A stretch of 53,276 nt of DNA from Oscillospiraceae bacterium (GCA_015068085.1 SVLF01000013.1:1-53276), one strand, 5' to 3'; positions 27,791-36,440 are shown, numbered from the stretch's first letter. Notes: a model not told the origin generated them from the sequence alone. Made by a program: numbers and translations.

Positions 27791-28747
27791 TTAGTTTTCT
27801 TCTTTGTAAAGACGCTTAACTGCGTGAATAATATCGAGTCCGTACTCACCGGTTACAACCGCTTCCTTGCCTCCCTCGCGGAGAACACGGCAGACATCCT
27901 GAATCTGATATGTCATACCCGGAACGTGCTCGAGGTCTACTTCCTTGAAAACACCGTCGGCACCGCAATAGGAAACATGGCTATGGCTGGGCAGGCGAAT
28001 TTCGCCTTTTGTGAGATAGAGAGCAACCGTGTTGCAGCTTGCGGGAACGTGTCCGATAAGGTTGAGCGTGCCGGTAACACCGTTTGCCATCTTTACAAAT
28101 GCCTGACCGCTGTCTTCACAGTCATACCCTTCGCGGATATGTACATTTCCGTGAATCTCTGCAATATCAGAGTCTGTAAAGTACTTCATCTTGTCAAGAC
28201 AGTGGGCGCCAAGGTTTATCATAATTCCGCCGCCGGACATTTTTTTTGTAAGAAACCACTTCGGACGGTCGTCGGAAAAGTAGTTCATATTTCTTGTTTC
28301 ATGGAAGCTTACAAGCTCACCAAGCTCGCCGGACCGGATAAGCTCTTTTGCATAGATGTTAGCAGGCATATATCTCTGAAGATGTCCTACCCAGAACATA
28401 ACATCATTTTTCTTGCAGCAGTCAATCATCTTTTGGCAGTCTTCACTGTCAAGTCCCATTGGCTTTTCAAGGAAAACGTTGACTCCGCACTCTGCGCAGT
28501 AGCAGGTAGCCTCGCCGTGAAGACCGTGAGGAAGAGTGATTATTGCGATATCTATCTCACCTTTGAGCTCATCAATCATTTTTTTGTAATCCGTATACGG
28601 TTTTGCGCCCGTCAGCTCACAAACATGGTTTAAATTAGGTTCTGAAAGGTCACAAGCAGCGACGATTGAGGCATCGTCAATTGTTTCAAACGCGTGGATA
28701 TGCCCCGAGCTTATTTTTCCACAGCCGATAAGTGCGGCTTTAATCAT
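27791..28747 (-). CDS. Gfo/Idh/MocA-family oxidoreductase
   Basis: A 318-residue NAD(P)-dependent dehydrogenase, usually acting on sugars or inositols. The N-terminal Rossmann motif is ALIGCGKISSGHIHAF (about 5-20). The family motif EKP is in FLEKPMGLD (about 91-99), and the active-site region GGGIMINLGAHCLDKMKYF carries the catalytic histidine with a preceding lysine-free loop. Substrate cannot be told. GAAGGGG precedes ATG 28747, and it stands alone between a terminator and a small Cys-rich gene. Confidence 0.88.
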   Translation of the reverse strand: MIKAALIGCGKISSGHIHAFETIDDASIVAACDLSEPNLNHVCELTGAKPYTDYKKMIDELKGEIDIAIITLPHGLHGEATCYCAECGVNVFLEKPMGLDSEDCQKMIDCCKKNDVMFWVGHLQRYMPANIYAKELIRSGELGELVSFHETRNMNYFSDDRPKWFLTKKMSGGGIMINLGAHCLDKMKYFTDSDIAEIHGNVHIREGYDCEDSGQAFVKMANGVTGTLNLIGHVPASCNTVALYLTKGEIRLPSHSHVSYCGADGVFKEVDLEHVPGMTYQIQDVCRVLREGGKEAVVTGEYGLDIIHAVKRLYKEEN

Positions 28748-28852
28748 AATAAAAACAACCCCTTCTGAAATTAGGAAAAATTAATCAATTATATTTATTG
28801 TACCACAAACGAAAAGCGCTTGCAACATAAAAAGTAGCATAAATGGGAAAAA

Positions 28853-29041
28853 TTATTTATATAGCCTCTGTTCGTATTCGTGTCTTTCCCGTAAATGCTT
28901 TTTTCTGTATTTATCCAGCTCATCCGAAGGAATATCCACGGAAATATATTTATTGCACAGCCCTATTTCGTTGATGGATATACTATTTAAAATGCAGGTG
29001 TCCTCTTTCCAGTAAATACATAAATCATTATTACATTTCAT
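28853..29041 (-). CDS. Small cysteine-containing protein, unknown function
   Basis: A 62-residue protein. Four cysteines lie in CNNDLC, DTC and LCNKY (residues 3, 8, 16 and 28), a spacing that could bind a metal, followed by a highly charged tail (YRKKHLRERHEYEQRLY). AAGGAG precedes ATG 29041. Similar Cys-rich short proteins occur in Firmicutes and their mobile elements, but no name can be given. Confidence 0.6.
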   Translation of the reverse strand: MKCNNDLCIYWKEDTCILNSISINEIGLCNKYISVDIPSDELDKYRKKHLRERHEYEQRLYK

Positions 29042-29121
29042 GGTATCGTCTCCTTTCCTAAAACATTATAACATATTTTCATAAAATATCAAGTACCCGA
29101 AGTAATTTGTGTTGAAAAAAA

Positions 29122-29153
29122 CCTATACTTATATCATGCAACTGAAGTATAGG
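29122..29153 (+). promoter_or_regulatory. Inverted repeat overlapping the XRE gene leader
   Basis: CCTATACTT (29122-29130) and AAGTATAGG (29145-29153) are perfect nine-base arms 10 bases before the XRE start. The right arm includes the AGG of the ribosome binding site. A TTGAAA lies just upstream at 29112. It may be the repressor's own operator or an RNA hairpin that covers the binding site. Confidence 0.55.
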
Positions 29154-29163
29154 AAGTGACAAT

Positions 29164-29403
29164 ATGTTGTTGAATGAAGCTGTTTCTTTGAGAATAAAAG
29201 AACTTTGCAAGGAAAAAGGACTAACACAGTATAAGCTATCTATGAAAAGTGGAGTTCCGCAATCCACGCTTAGTACAGTTATGAAGTGTATGTTTCCAAG
29301 TGTCAAACTGCGGATTATATATGAAATCTGCGAAGGATTTGAGATGGATATGAAGGAGTTTTTTGATTCACCTCTTTTCGACAGAGAAAATCTTATAGAC
29401 TAA
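29164..29403 (+). CDS. XRE-family helix-turn-helix regulator
   Basis: A 79-residue protein that is almost only a Cro/CI helix-turn-helix domain: RIKELCKEKGLTQYKLSMKSGVPQSTLSTVMK, spanning about residues 10-41, then a short FEMDMKEFFDSPLF tail. AGGAAG precedes ATG 29164. It is a single gene with its own leader and a perfect terminator; autoregulation is inferred from the inverted repeat. Targets are unknown. Confidence 0.85.
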   Translation: MLLNEAVSLRIKELCKEKGLTQYKLSMKSGVPQSTLSTVMKCMFPSVKLRIIYEICEGFEMDMKEFFDSPLFDRENLID

Positions 29404-29408
29404 ACCAA

Positions 29409-29446
29409 AATAAGTGAGTTTATTCAGAAGAACAAACTCACTTATT
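29409..29446. terminator. Bidirectional terminator after the XRE gene
   Basis: AATAAGTGAGTTT (29409-29421) pairs perfectly with AAACTCACTTATT (29434-29446), between convergent genes. Confidence 0.8.
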
Positions 29447-29457
29447 TTCTTATATAT

Positions 29458-30540
29458 TTACTTCATTGCAAGGCTTGAGTTGAGAAGTGATGAGCTATAG
29501 AGGAACAGCACATCGCTGTTTTGGAAATCCACAAATGAGCCTATCATAGCGCTTTGGATATATCGGATATCCACAAGCGTTATTTTGCTGTAAGCCGGAA
29601 CAAGAAGCGGAGCAAGGCTTGAAGCGTAAGAATCGCGGAAGATAACAAGCTCGCGCTTTTCTTTCGCGGCAGGGTTTTCCACTACAAGCAGAGCGTTGTT
29701 GCCTGAGAGGAACAGCTCATATGGGTCTCGCCCGTTTGCCTTTTCAAAATTATACACATATGAGGTCTCGGGACGTCCCGTGTCGAAGTTCGTCACGGAA
29801 ACATTATTTAAAATATCGTTCGTGAGATATTTTATTGTGTCAGGAGAAACATTCATTGCCGATTGTCCGGCATACACGCCGTAAAACGGCACGTCAAGGA
29901 CGTTCTCAGTATACTCTGCAGAAATATCCGCTCCCATTTCGGAGGCAATGTGCTCTGCTATATCGCGGATGCACTCCTGTCGCCAGTGTGAATCCGTGCG
30001 GTAGAAATCATCAAGAGACAAGAGCGAAAAAACGTCGATATAGCTCATATACGGCGTTTTTTCTTTCATATATGATACAAGTGCTGAATAGTCGAGCTTT
30101 AACGTATCAAGGAAAAAGTTCTTGTCCGGCACGATCGAGAAGTATATATTTGTGTTTGCATCCCGAAGAAACGTATCGTAAATGAATTGAAAGCGTTCCG
30201 ATGCATGATCAAGCATTGGCGTGTTCATCGGATAGTCAAGCTTCGTGAGATGCCCGTCTTTTACTATAACACCGTTGTTATCGGAAAGGTTGAAGACGAA
30301 TTTTGAGGTATATGCCTTTATCGCGCGGAAAGCATCACGGAACGGAAATGCATCAGTTGCATATTCTTCAAAAGCGTTTGAAAAATCGCCGGAAAAGATG
30401 CTTTCCGCAGAAATCTCCGGCATCGGAGCAAGAACACGCCGTTCGCTTTCTGAAAAGTCACTTTTCGGATAAAACCAGACAAAAAGAGTCAGTACGGCGA
30501 GAAGAAGAGCGGATGAAATCCATGTTATTTTATTTTTCAC
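29458..30540 (-). CDS. DHHW/AlgJ-like protein partner of an MBOAT acetyltransferase
   Basis: A 360-residue exported protein. The N-terminal hydrophobic segment (ISSALLLAVLTLFVWFY, about 9-25) is an anchor or signal. The domain shows the DSHW motif in YRTDSHWRQECI (about residues 180-191) and a VIFRDSYASSLAPLLV block with the nucleophile-like serine, both as in DHHW and AlgJ/AlgX proteins. These act with MBOAT proteins in O-acetylating extracellular polysaccharides. The start is GTG 30540 after GGAGGG. It lies 12 bases after the MBOAT gene, one operon. Confidence 0.85.
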   Translation of the reverse strand: MKNKITWISSALLLAVLTLFVWFYPKSDFSESERRVLAPMPEISAESIFSGDFSNAFEEYATDAFPFRDAFRAIKAYTSKFVFNLSDNNGVIVKDGHLTKLDYPMNTPMLDHASERFQFIYDTFLRDANTNIYFSIVPDKNFFLDTLKLDYSALVSYMKEKTPYMSYIDVFSLLSLDDFYRTDSHWRQECIRDIAEHIASEMGADISAEYTENVLDVPFYGVYAGQSAMNVSPDTIKYLTNDILNNVSVTNFDTGRPETSYVYNFEKANGRDPYELFLSGNNALLVVENPAAKEKRELVIFRDSYASSLAPLLVPAYSKITLVDIRYIQSAMIGSFVDFQNSDVLFLYSSSLLNSSLAMK

Positions 30541-30552
30541 AACAACACCCTC

Positions 30553-31941
30553 CTAAAATCTGAAATACAGGAACGGATTGAAAGAGCCGTCAACAAGATA
30601 TGCTGTTATCAGTATTAAAAGAATGCACAGCACCGGCGCTTCAAGTAAGGTAAGACGCCGCCCAAGCTGCGTTTTTCCGATAAAATGCTTTAACGCGGGA
30701 GTTGCACCGACAATTGCAATGACAAAGAGAGGTGCATATGAGCGCAGATAATAGAAAAACTCTGCATTTGCGAGAGGATACTCCCCTGCCCCGAACATTG
30801 CACCGATATAAGACAGTGCGTCCGGGAGTGTTTTTGCATCGAAGATAACAAAGCTTATAAGAACAAACAGAAAAACATATAAATGAGCAACTATACGGTT
30901 TTTATCAATATATCTGCCAAGAAAGAGCTTTTCGGCAAGAAGCAGGACTGCAAAGTAAAGTCCCCACACCGCAAATGTCCATTCCGCACCGTGCCAGAAG
31001 CCCGTAAGACACCACACAACGAGGATGTTGAATATAAAACGACCTTTTTTTACGCGGTTTCCGCCGAGCGGGATATAAACATAGTCGCGGAACCACGAGC
31101 CGAGTGAGATATGCCAGCGGCGCCAGAATTCGGAGATGCTTTTTGAAATAAACGGATAGTTGAAGTTTTCCATAAATTTAAAGCCGAATATACGCCCCAG
31201 CCCTATCGCCATATCGGAATAACCGGAAAAATCAAAATATACGTGGAGCGTGAATGCGATTGCATACATCCAGAAAAAAGCTACGGATTTATCCTGAGAT
31301 GCGTGAAAGATTTTTACAAGCTCGCCAAGCTGATTTGCTATAAGAATCTTTTTTGAAAGACCAAGGATGAGACGGCGTGCGCCGTATGCAAAATCCTCTG
31401 AGGAGCTTGTCCGGTCAGAAAGCGAGTGTTCCACATCAATATAGCGCACAATCGGACCCGCAATAAGCTGTGGAAACATTGTTATATATGCTGCAAGGTT
31501 AATAGGATTTCTTTGTGCAGGAACATCGCCGCGGTAAACATCAACGGTATAACTTAAAATCTGGAAAGTATAAAAGCTGATACCAATGGGAAGAGCAATG
31601 CCGAGAAGCGGGATTGAGAGACCGGTGGCGGCATTTATATTGCTGATAAAGAAATCGGCGTATTTGAAATAGAGAAGCGAAGAAAGCGAAACAGTAACAG
31701 AAAGAATAAGAAGAACGCGTGAAGCGGCGTTTTTGCGATATTTTTCAATTCCGAGCGCAAAAAAATATCCGCACGCGATTGTGCCGAGCATAAGGAACAC
31801 ATATATCGGCTCTCCCCACGCATAAAAGACAAGGCTTGAGAGAAAAAGCGTTGTATTCCGGAGCTTCTTGGGCGACAGAAAGTAGAGAAGAAGAACTGCG
31901 GGCAGAAAGTAATACAGGAAAGGTATGCTTGAAAAGAGCAC
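30553..31941 (-). CDS. MBOAT-family O-acyltransferase (AlgI/DltB-like)
   Basis: A 462-residue polytopic membrane protein that moves acyl groups across the membrane to an extracellular acceptor. The invariant MBOAT histidine is in LTGFWHGAEWTF (about 318-329), and the family block DFSGYSDMAIGLGRIFGF plus EFWRRWHISLGSWFRDYVYIPLGG (in parts) match AlgI-like proteins. GTG 31941 follows AAGGAGG. With the downstream DHHW protein it makes a two-gene polysaccharide acetylation cassette; the target polymer is unknown. Confidence 0.92.
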   Translation of the reverse strand: MLFSSIPFLYYFLPAVLLLYFLSPKKLRNTTLFLSSLVFYAWGEPIYVFLMLGTIACGYFFALGIEKYRKNAASRVLLILSVTVSLSSLLYFKYADFFISNINAATGLSIPLLGIALPIGISFYTFQILSYTVDVYRGDVPAQRNPINLAAYITMFPQLIAGPIVRYIDVEHSLSDRTSSSEDFAYGARRLILGLSKKILIANQLGELVKIFHASQDKSVAFFWMYAIAFTLHVYFDFSGYSDMAIGLGRIFGFKFMENFNYPFISKSISEFWRRWHISLGSWFRDYVYIPLGGNRVKKGRFIFNILVVWCLTGFWHGAEWTFAVWGLYFAVLLLAEKLFLGRYIDKNRIVAHLYVFLFVLISFVIFDAKTLPDALSYIGAMFGAGEYPLANAEFFYYLRSYAPLFVIAIVGATPALKHFIGKTQLGRRLTLLEAPVLCILLILITAYLVDGSFNPFLYFRF

Positions 31942-32017
31942 GTTAAAACCTCCTTTGAATGGGAAACGACGGTAGATTATAAACGCAGCGGGGACGCCAC
32001 ATAGTTGTGGTATAGAA

Positions 32018-32194
32018 ATGTCGCCTATAAAGCCAAGCGGGTATAAATTACAGCGAAATCACGGCGAAGGCTTCGCGTGCAAAACGAAGTTTTGCCATTA
32101 GCAGAAGCCTTCGTGATGAGTGCTTATTTTATCCGCTGCTTTATCCAGCGACAAAGCGTGGGGTTTCAAAGGGGTTCGCGAGAGAACCCCTTTG
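32018..32194 (-). repeat. Structured dispersed repeat, copy B
   Basis: Read on the minus strand, this 177-bp segment aligns along its length with 6748-6926. It has the AAAGGGGTTC/GAACCCCTTT hairpin (32193-32184 with 32177-32168), the long arm ATCACGAAGGCTTC with GAAGCCTTCGCCGTGAT, and the tip GCAAAAC-TTC-GTTTTGC. The leading hairpin stands 12 bases after the lipoprotein stop and may end that transcript. The rest of the 31942-32205 gap shows no gene. Confidence 0.7.
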
Positions 32195-32205
32195 AGGAAG
32201 AATCT

Positions 32206-33015
32206 TTATTCTTCAAAAGACTTCGGGCACATAAGGAAGAATACCTTATTGCCGTTTTTTTCAACAATTGTCTGCTCGGCCTCCGTGCAGATATTCCAGC
32301 GCGGGTTTGCCGCACCTTTAAGTGTGCTCACAAAAGCATCTGCGCCGGATGCATCGGGAAGCTCAAAAACATAACCTACAAACGGGATTGTGCCGATAGC
32401 GGGGGCAAACATATATCCGCTTGAGAATCCGCGGATTTCCGTATTGTCAAAGCCGGTGAGGAGACCTTCCTCTACAGGAACAACGCCGCCCATAAACTGG
32501 ATTGAGCTGTGGGAGAGAACTGCATTTGCAATTTCCTCTGCGCTCTTTCCGGAGTTTGCACGCCAAACAGCAGCAAGGGTTTCACCAACGGTTCCGCCGG
32601 AGGGCTTAGTGTTGCTCTCCGGTGCGGGAGCAGGTGCAGGAGACGGAGCGGGGGCAGGCTCAGCCGGCTTCTCGGCAGGTTTTTCTGCCGGTTTTTCGGC
32701 GGGCTTCTGCGTATTTGCGGGCTTGTTCTGTTCGGGATTCTTTGAAGGCTTTGGTGATGAAACCGGCTTCTTTTCCTCTTCAGGGGCCTTTTCGGGAGCT
32801 TTTTCTTCTTCTTTTTCTGCATCCTCGGTTTCTGCCTTTGCATCAGAAGCCTCGTCATCTGCCGGCTTTCCGCTTACATCATCCGTGTTGGATGCGGGAA
32901 TATCGGTTGCGATATTTTCGTTTTCGGGGGAAACTTCGGGTTTTTCCTCTCCGCGGCAAGCCGCAAGAGAAAGAGCGAGGGAAAGTGCAATAATCAGTGC
33001 AAGTAATTTTTTCAT
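32206..33015 (-). CDS. Predicted lipoprotein with proline/lysine-rich linker, unknown function
   Basis: A 269-residue protein. A lipoprotein signal peptide ends at LSLAAC, with the modified cysteine at residue 20. A long low-complexity linker (about 21-145) is rich in Glu, Lys, Pro and Ala, with three PAEK repeats and a PAPAPSPAP stretch, suited to crossing the cell wall. The C-terminal domain (about 145-269) is folded-looking: it begins VGETLAAVWRANSGKSAEEI and ends FFLMCPKSFEE. I do not recognise that domain. AAGGAG precedes ATG 33015; the gene has its own promoter and is divergent from a secreted-protein gene. Confidence 0.8.
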   Translation of the reverse strand: MKKLLALIIALSLALSLAACRGEEKPEVSPENENIATDIPASNTDDVSGKPADDEASDAKAETEDAEKEEEKAPEKAPEEEKKPVSSPKPSKNPEQNKPANTQKPAEKPAEKPAEKPAEPAPAPSPAPAPAPESNTKPSGGTVGETLAAVWRANSGKSAEEIANAVLSHSSIQFMGGVVPVEEGLLTGFDNTEIRGFSSGYMFAPAIGTIPFVGYVFELPDASGADAFVSTLKGAANPRWNICTEAEQTIVEKNGNKVFFLMCPKSFEE

Positions 33016-33055
33016 TTTTGTTTTCTCCTTACATATATTATGTAGTTACCATTAT

Positions 33056-33084
33056 AGAATACCTTAAAAAGAGTGTTTTGTCAA
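33056..33084 (-). promoter_or_regulatory. Promoter for the lipoprotein gene
   Basis: On the minus strand TTGACA (33084-33079), 17 bases and TATTCT (33061-33056). Confidence 0.6.
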
Positions 33085-33126
33085 CTCAGGCAACCGTATA
33101 TTAGATTGAGTTGTAGCATAAAAAGT

Positions 33127-33155
33127 TTGCAATATTAAAAAAAATATGTTACCAT
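33127..33155 (+). promoter_or_regulatory. Promoter for the secreted-protein gene
   Basis: TTGCAA (33127-33132), 17 bases and TACCAT (33150-33155), 26 bases before the ATG. Confidence 0.5.
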
Positions 33156-33178
33156 ATTAGGGAAAGGTAGGAATTAAT

Positions 33179-33940
33179 ATGAAAAAAACAATTATTATGG
33201 GGGCTGTGCTCGCTCTTTGCATAAGCTTTGCGTCAGCGGCGGTGACTCCGGCTTTGCCTCAGCTTATGCCGTTTGGGGCAACGCGCTTTGTCGCACCTGT
33301 TCTGTCGTGCTCCGTGCAGACGCTCTCGCTCGTGCAAAAGGCAGAAAAAGAACAGATAAAAAAGGAAGAGGAATATATTCCGCGCGGGAATGTTGCATAT
33401 GTTGTGCGGGCAAACCAGCGTCTTAACATGGAAACCGGAAAATACTATGGGGAGCTTACTCTTATCAATGAGACGGGGCTTTTTGATGTGGTGACGGTTG
33501 AGGATGTTGAGAATTATAACTTTATGCCGGTGTTTACAACCGAGCGGATTGGCAGGATTTCCGAGTGGGAAGGAAAGTTTATTCAGTTTGATATGAAAAA
33601 AACCGACAAGATACAGAAGCTTGAGCCGCGCTGGAGTACAGTAAAGAATGCTTTTGACGGCGAAGATGGTTTTTATCGCGTGAATGTTGTTTCGGAAAGA
33701 AACGGAATTTTGTCTTTCTATGATACGGCAAATGATGTTGATGTTTCGTCGGAACCGGCAAAGAGTCTTACATATCGGGAAAAAGGGTACGCGGTGATTG
33801 CGATAGACGGCGGTGAGTATGCCGGAGAGGCTCTTTCTAAGGTGTCATCCAAGGCGGGAATTTTGCCGGCAGGTGAAGGAAACGCTGTAATTCAGGTCTA
33901 CGAAGGTGAAATTGCACGTATTTTCTCGTTTGCAGAATAG
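33179..33940 (+). CDS. Secreted protein of unknown function
   Basis: A 253-residue protein with a signal peptide (MKKTIIMGAVLALCISFASA, cleavage probably near residue 20-22). The mature part has a short Lys/Glu-rich segment (about 58-70) and then a beta-rich region with no family I recognise: GNVAYVVRANQRLNMETGKYY, split by turns, and a C-terminal ending EGEIARIFSFAE. AGGTAGG precedes the ATG. It is divergent from the lipoprotein gene and ends with a strong hairpin. Confidence 0.75.
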   Translation: MKKTIIMGAVLALCISFASAAVTPALPQLMPFGATRFVAPVLSCSVQTLSLVQKAEKEQIKKEEEYIPRGNVAYVVRANQRLNMETGKYYGELTLINETGLFDVVTVEDVENYNFMPVFTTERIGRISEWEGKFIQFDMKKTDKIQKLEPRWSTVKNAFDGEDGFYRVNVVSERNGILSFYDTANDVDVSSEPAKSLTYREKGYAVIAIDGGEYAGEALSKVSSKAGILPAGEGNAVIQVYEGEIARIFSFAE

Positions 33941-34043
33941 GCTGAAAACATATCTATGTGCATATTAACCAAAAAAATAAAGTTATTAAATTCGGAAAAA
34001 CAGAAAGAATCAGTGCAGTTTTGGCTGTAAAAAGTTTTGAAAC

Positions 34044-34080
34044 ACAACAGTGTCCGCGCGTTGCGGACACTGTTGTTTAC
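34044..34080 (+). terminator. Terminator-like hairpin after the secreted-protein gene
   Basis: ACAACAGTGTCCGC (34044-34057) pairs perfectly with GCGGACACTGTTGT (34063-34076); the T tail is short. Confidence 0.7.
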
Positions 34081-34160
34081 AATTTGGCAAAATTCGTTTG
34101 TACAATCGGTATAGTTGACCTTGTACAAAAGCGATAATAAAGGTTTGGTGAATTAGATAA

Positions 34161-34189
34161 TTTACTTTTTTGTGCCAAAGTGGTATACT
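34161..34189 (+). promoter_or_regulatory. Promoter for the ABC ATPase gene
   Basis: TTTACT (34161-34166), 17 bases and TATACT (34184-34189), 60 bases before the start. Confidence 0.6.
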
Positions 34190-34248
34190 TTATTGGTAAC
34201 ATCGGAAGATGTGTTAAAACGTATAAAAATTTTGGAGGTATATATACA

Positions 34249-35361
34249 ATGTCCAGTGTAAAGCTTAATCATGTCTATAAGCGTTTCGACGGCGGCGTTA
34301 CCGCTGTTTCCGATTTCTGCATAGACATCGCAGACAAAGAATTTGTTATCCTTGTAGGTCCGTCCGGCTGCGGTAAGTCCACAACTCTCCGTATGATCGC
34401 AGGTCTTGAAGAAATTTCCGAAGGTGAGCTCCTCATCGACGATAAGCTCTGCAATGATGTTCCGCCGAAGGATCGCGATATCGCGATGGTTTTCCAGAAC
34501 TACGCTCTTTACCCGCATATGACTGTTTTTGACAACATGGCTTTCGGTCTTAAGCTCCGCAAGACTCCGAAGGATGAGATCAAGCGCCGCGTTGAAGAAG
34601 CAGCTAAGATTCTTGAGATTGACTATCTCCTAGACAGAAAGCCGAAGGCTCTCTCCGGCGGTCAGCGTCAGCGTGTTGCTCTCGGCCGTGCTATCGTCCG
34701 TAACCCGAAGGTCTTCCTTCTTGACGAGCCGCTTTCAAACCTCGATGCTAAGCTCCGTGCTTCTATGAGAACTGAGCTTTCTAAGCTTCACGAGCGTCTC
34801 CAGACAACCTTTATCTACGTTACCCACGACCAGGTTGAGGCTATGACAATGGGTACACGTATCGTTGTTATGAAGGACGGCTTCATCCAGCAGATTGCTG
34901 CTCCGCACGTTCTTTACGATACACCGGCTAACCTCTTCGTTGCTACATTCATCGGTTCTCCGGTTATGAACACATTCGAAGGTCATCTCGTTGACGAAAA
35001 CAACAAGACATACATTGTATTCGGCGATGCAAAGATTGAGCTTCCGGATTCCAAGGGCAGGAAGCCTGAGGTTATGTCCTACATCGGTAAGGATGTTATC
35101 GTCGGTGTTCGTCCCGAGGCTCTTCATGATGAGGAAGTATTCCTCAACCAGTACCCCGAAGCAACAGTCGATGCTAAGGTTGAAGTTGTTGAGCTTATGG
35201 GTCATGAGACATATCTCTACCTCAAGAGCCAGGGCCGCGACTTTATCGCTCGCGTTTCACCGCGCTCAACAGCAAAGGTTGGCGACACAATCAAGATTGC
35301 TATCGAGACTCCGAAGATTCACATCTTCGACAAGGAGACCGAGCTTACAATCACCAACTAA
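34249..35361 (+). CDS. ABC transporter ATPase of the sugar (MsmX/UgpC) type
   Basis: A 370-residue nucleotide-binding subunit. Walker A is GPSGCGKST (37-45), the Q-loop is VFQNYALYPHM, the signature LSGGQ is 135-139, Walker B is VFLLDEP (155-161) and the switch histidine is H193. The C-terminal TOBE/MalK regulatory region covers about 240-370. No permease or binding protein is adjacent, so it is likely a shared ATPase that serves several carbohydrate importers, as MsmX does in Bacillus. ATG 34249 follows GGAGG by ten bases. Codon choice is strongly biased (many CTC, CGT), suggesting high expression. Confidence 0.93.
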   Translation: MSSVKLNHVYKRFDGGVTAVSDFCIDIADKEFVILVGPSGCGKSTTLRMIAGLEEISEGELLIDDKLCNDVPPKDRDIAMVFQNYALYPHMTVFDNMAFGLKLRKTPKDEIKRRVEEAAKILEIDYLLDRKPKALSGGQRQRVALGRAIVRNPKVFLLDEPLSNLDAKLRASMRTELSKLHERLQTTFIYVTHDQVEAMTMGTRIVVMKDGFIQQIAAPHVLYDTPANLFVATFIGSPVMNTFEGHLVDENNKTYIVFGDAKIELPDSKGRKPEVMSYIGKDVIVGVRPEALHDEEVFLNQYPEATVDAKVEVVELMGHETYLYLKSQGRDFIARVSPRSTAKVGDTIKIAIETPKIHIFDKETELTITN

Positions 35362-35377
35362 TAAGAAAACAAATTAT

Positions 35378-35412
35378 GAGAGAAATCGGATTTCCGGTTT
35401 CTCTCTTTTTCT
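35378..35412 (+). terminator. Terminator after the ABC ATPase gene
   Basis: GAGAGAAATCGG (35378-35389) pairs with CCGGTTTCTCTC (35394-35405) with one G-T pair; a T run follows. Confidence 0.85.
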
Positions 35413-35413
35413 C

Positions 35414-35442
35414 TTGCAAAGAAAAAAATTTTATGGTATACT
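35414..35442 (+). promoter_or_regulatory. Promoter for the amidohydrolase gene
   Basis: TTGCAA (35414-35419), 17 bases and TATACT (35437-35442). Confidence 0.65.
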
Positions 35443-35482
35443 GTAAAGCAACGGGACAATATACAAAAGTGAGGATTTCAAT

Positions 35483-36379
35483 ATGGAACTCGTTAAGAAA
35501 ATAGATATTCATTGCCACACTATTTCAAGTCGTGGTATACTTCGTAAAAACGGTCAGACCTTTGCCCTTCCGGAAGAGCTTATAGAAATGTATAAAATCA
35601 TCGGTATTGAAAAGGCAATAATATCCCCGATTCTTAAGGCGGAGCAATCTCTTGAGGTAAACTCAAACCGTGAGATTCGCGAAATAGTTGAAAAGTATCC
35701 CGAAAGCTTTGCGTGGTTCTGCGGAATTGATCCGAGACAGGGAGACAATGCACCTACAACCGATTTTTCATATATTCTCAATTATTATAAATCCATCGGT
35801 GCAAAGGGCGTTGGTGAAATTCTTTCAAATCTTTGGTTCGATGATCCGCGCGTATGGAACCTCTTTAAGCACGCGGAAATGTGCGAAATGCCCGTCATTT
35901 TCCATATCGGACATACCAACGGTGATTACGGACTTATTGACGAGTTCGGTCTGCCGCGCCTTGAAAAGACGTTAAAGCAGTTCCCGAAGCTCAAATTCCT
36001 TGCTCATTCCCAGCGTTTCTGGTCGCACATTTCGGGAGATATAACAGAAGAGACTTACCACGGATATCCCGACGGTCCGGTTGTCCCCGGAGGCCGCATT
36101 GTCGAATTGATGCGCAAATACCCCAATCTTTGCGGAGATATGTCTGCCGGAAGCGGATGCAGGGCTATTACCCGCGACCCGGAATTCGGTTATGCATTCA
36201 TTGAAGAGTTTCAGGACCGCCTTTTCTACGGTACAGATATCTGTTCTCCTGAGCAGATCAACTCTCCGATGCTCAAACTTGCCGCATTTCTGGACGAAGG
36301 CGTGCAAAACGGAAAAATTTCCTATGATGCATATTACAAGGTTTCGCGCGGAAACGCCGAAAAGCTTCTTGCAAAATAA
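35483..36379 (+). CDS. Amidohydrolase-family (Amidohydro_2) metal-dependent hydrolase
   Basis: A 298-residue TIM-barrel hydrolase or decarboxylase. Metal ligands visible are H10 and H12 (DIHCHT), H141 and H144 (FHIGHTNG), H175 (LAHSQRFW) and D252 (YGTDICS). That pattern fits the Amidohydro_2 group, which includes decarboxylases and lactonases; the substrate cannot be told. GTGAGGA precedes ATG 35483. It has its own promoter and terminator. Confidence 0.88.
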   Translation: MELVKKIDIHCHTISSRGILRKNGQTFALPEELIEMYKIIGIEKAIISPILKAEQSLEVNSNREIREIVEKYPESFAWFCGIDPRQGDNAPTTDFSYILNYYKSIGAKGVGEILSNLWFDDPRVWNLFKHAEMCEMPVIFHIGHTNGDYGLIDEFGLPRLEKTLKQFPKLKFLAHSQRFWSHISGDITEETYHGYPDGPVVPGGRIVELMRKYPNLCGDMSAGSGCRAITRDPEFGYAFIEEFQDRLFYGTDICSPEQINSPMLKLAAFLDEGVQNGKISYDAYYKVSRGNAEKLLAK

Positions 36380-36399
36380 AAATACATACACAGATGAAA

Positions 36400-36436
36400 A
36401 GACGGTGTGGCAATGCCACACCGTCTGAATTATATT
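36400..36436. terminator. Bidirectional terminator after the amidohydrolase gene
   Basis: AGACGGTGTGGCA (36400-36412) and TGCCACACCGTCT (36414-36426) form a near-perfect palindrome, with T run after it and convergent GNAT gene beyond. Confidence 0.8.
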
Positions 36437-36440
36437 TTTT

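Noticed and set aside
27824-28633. 269-codon plus-strand frame
   Set aside because: Antisense shadow of the Gfo/Idh gene.
32390-33067. Ala/Gly/Ser-rich plus-strand frame
   Set aside because: Antisense of the lipoprotein linker; its composition mirrors the PAEK repeats.
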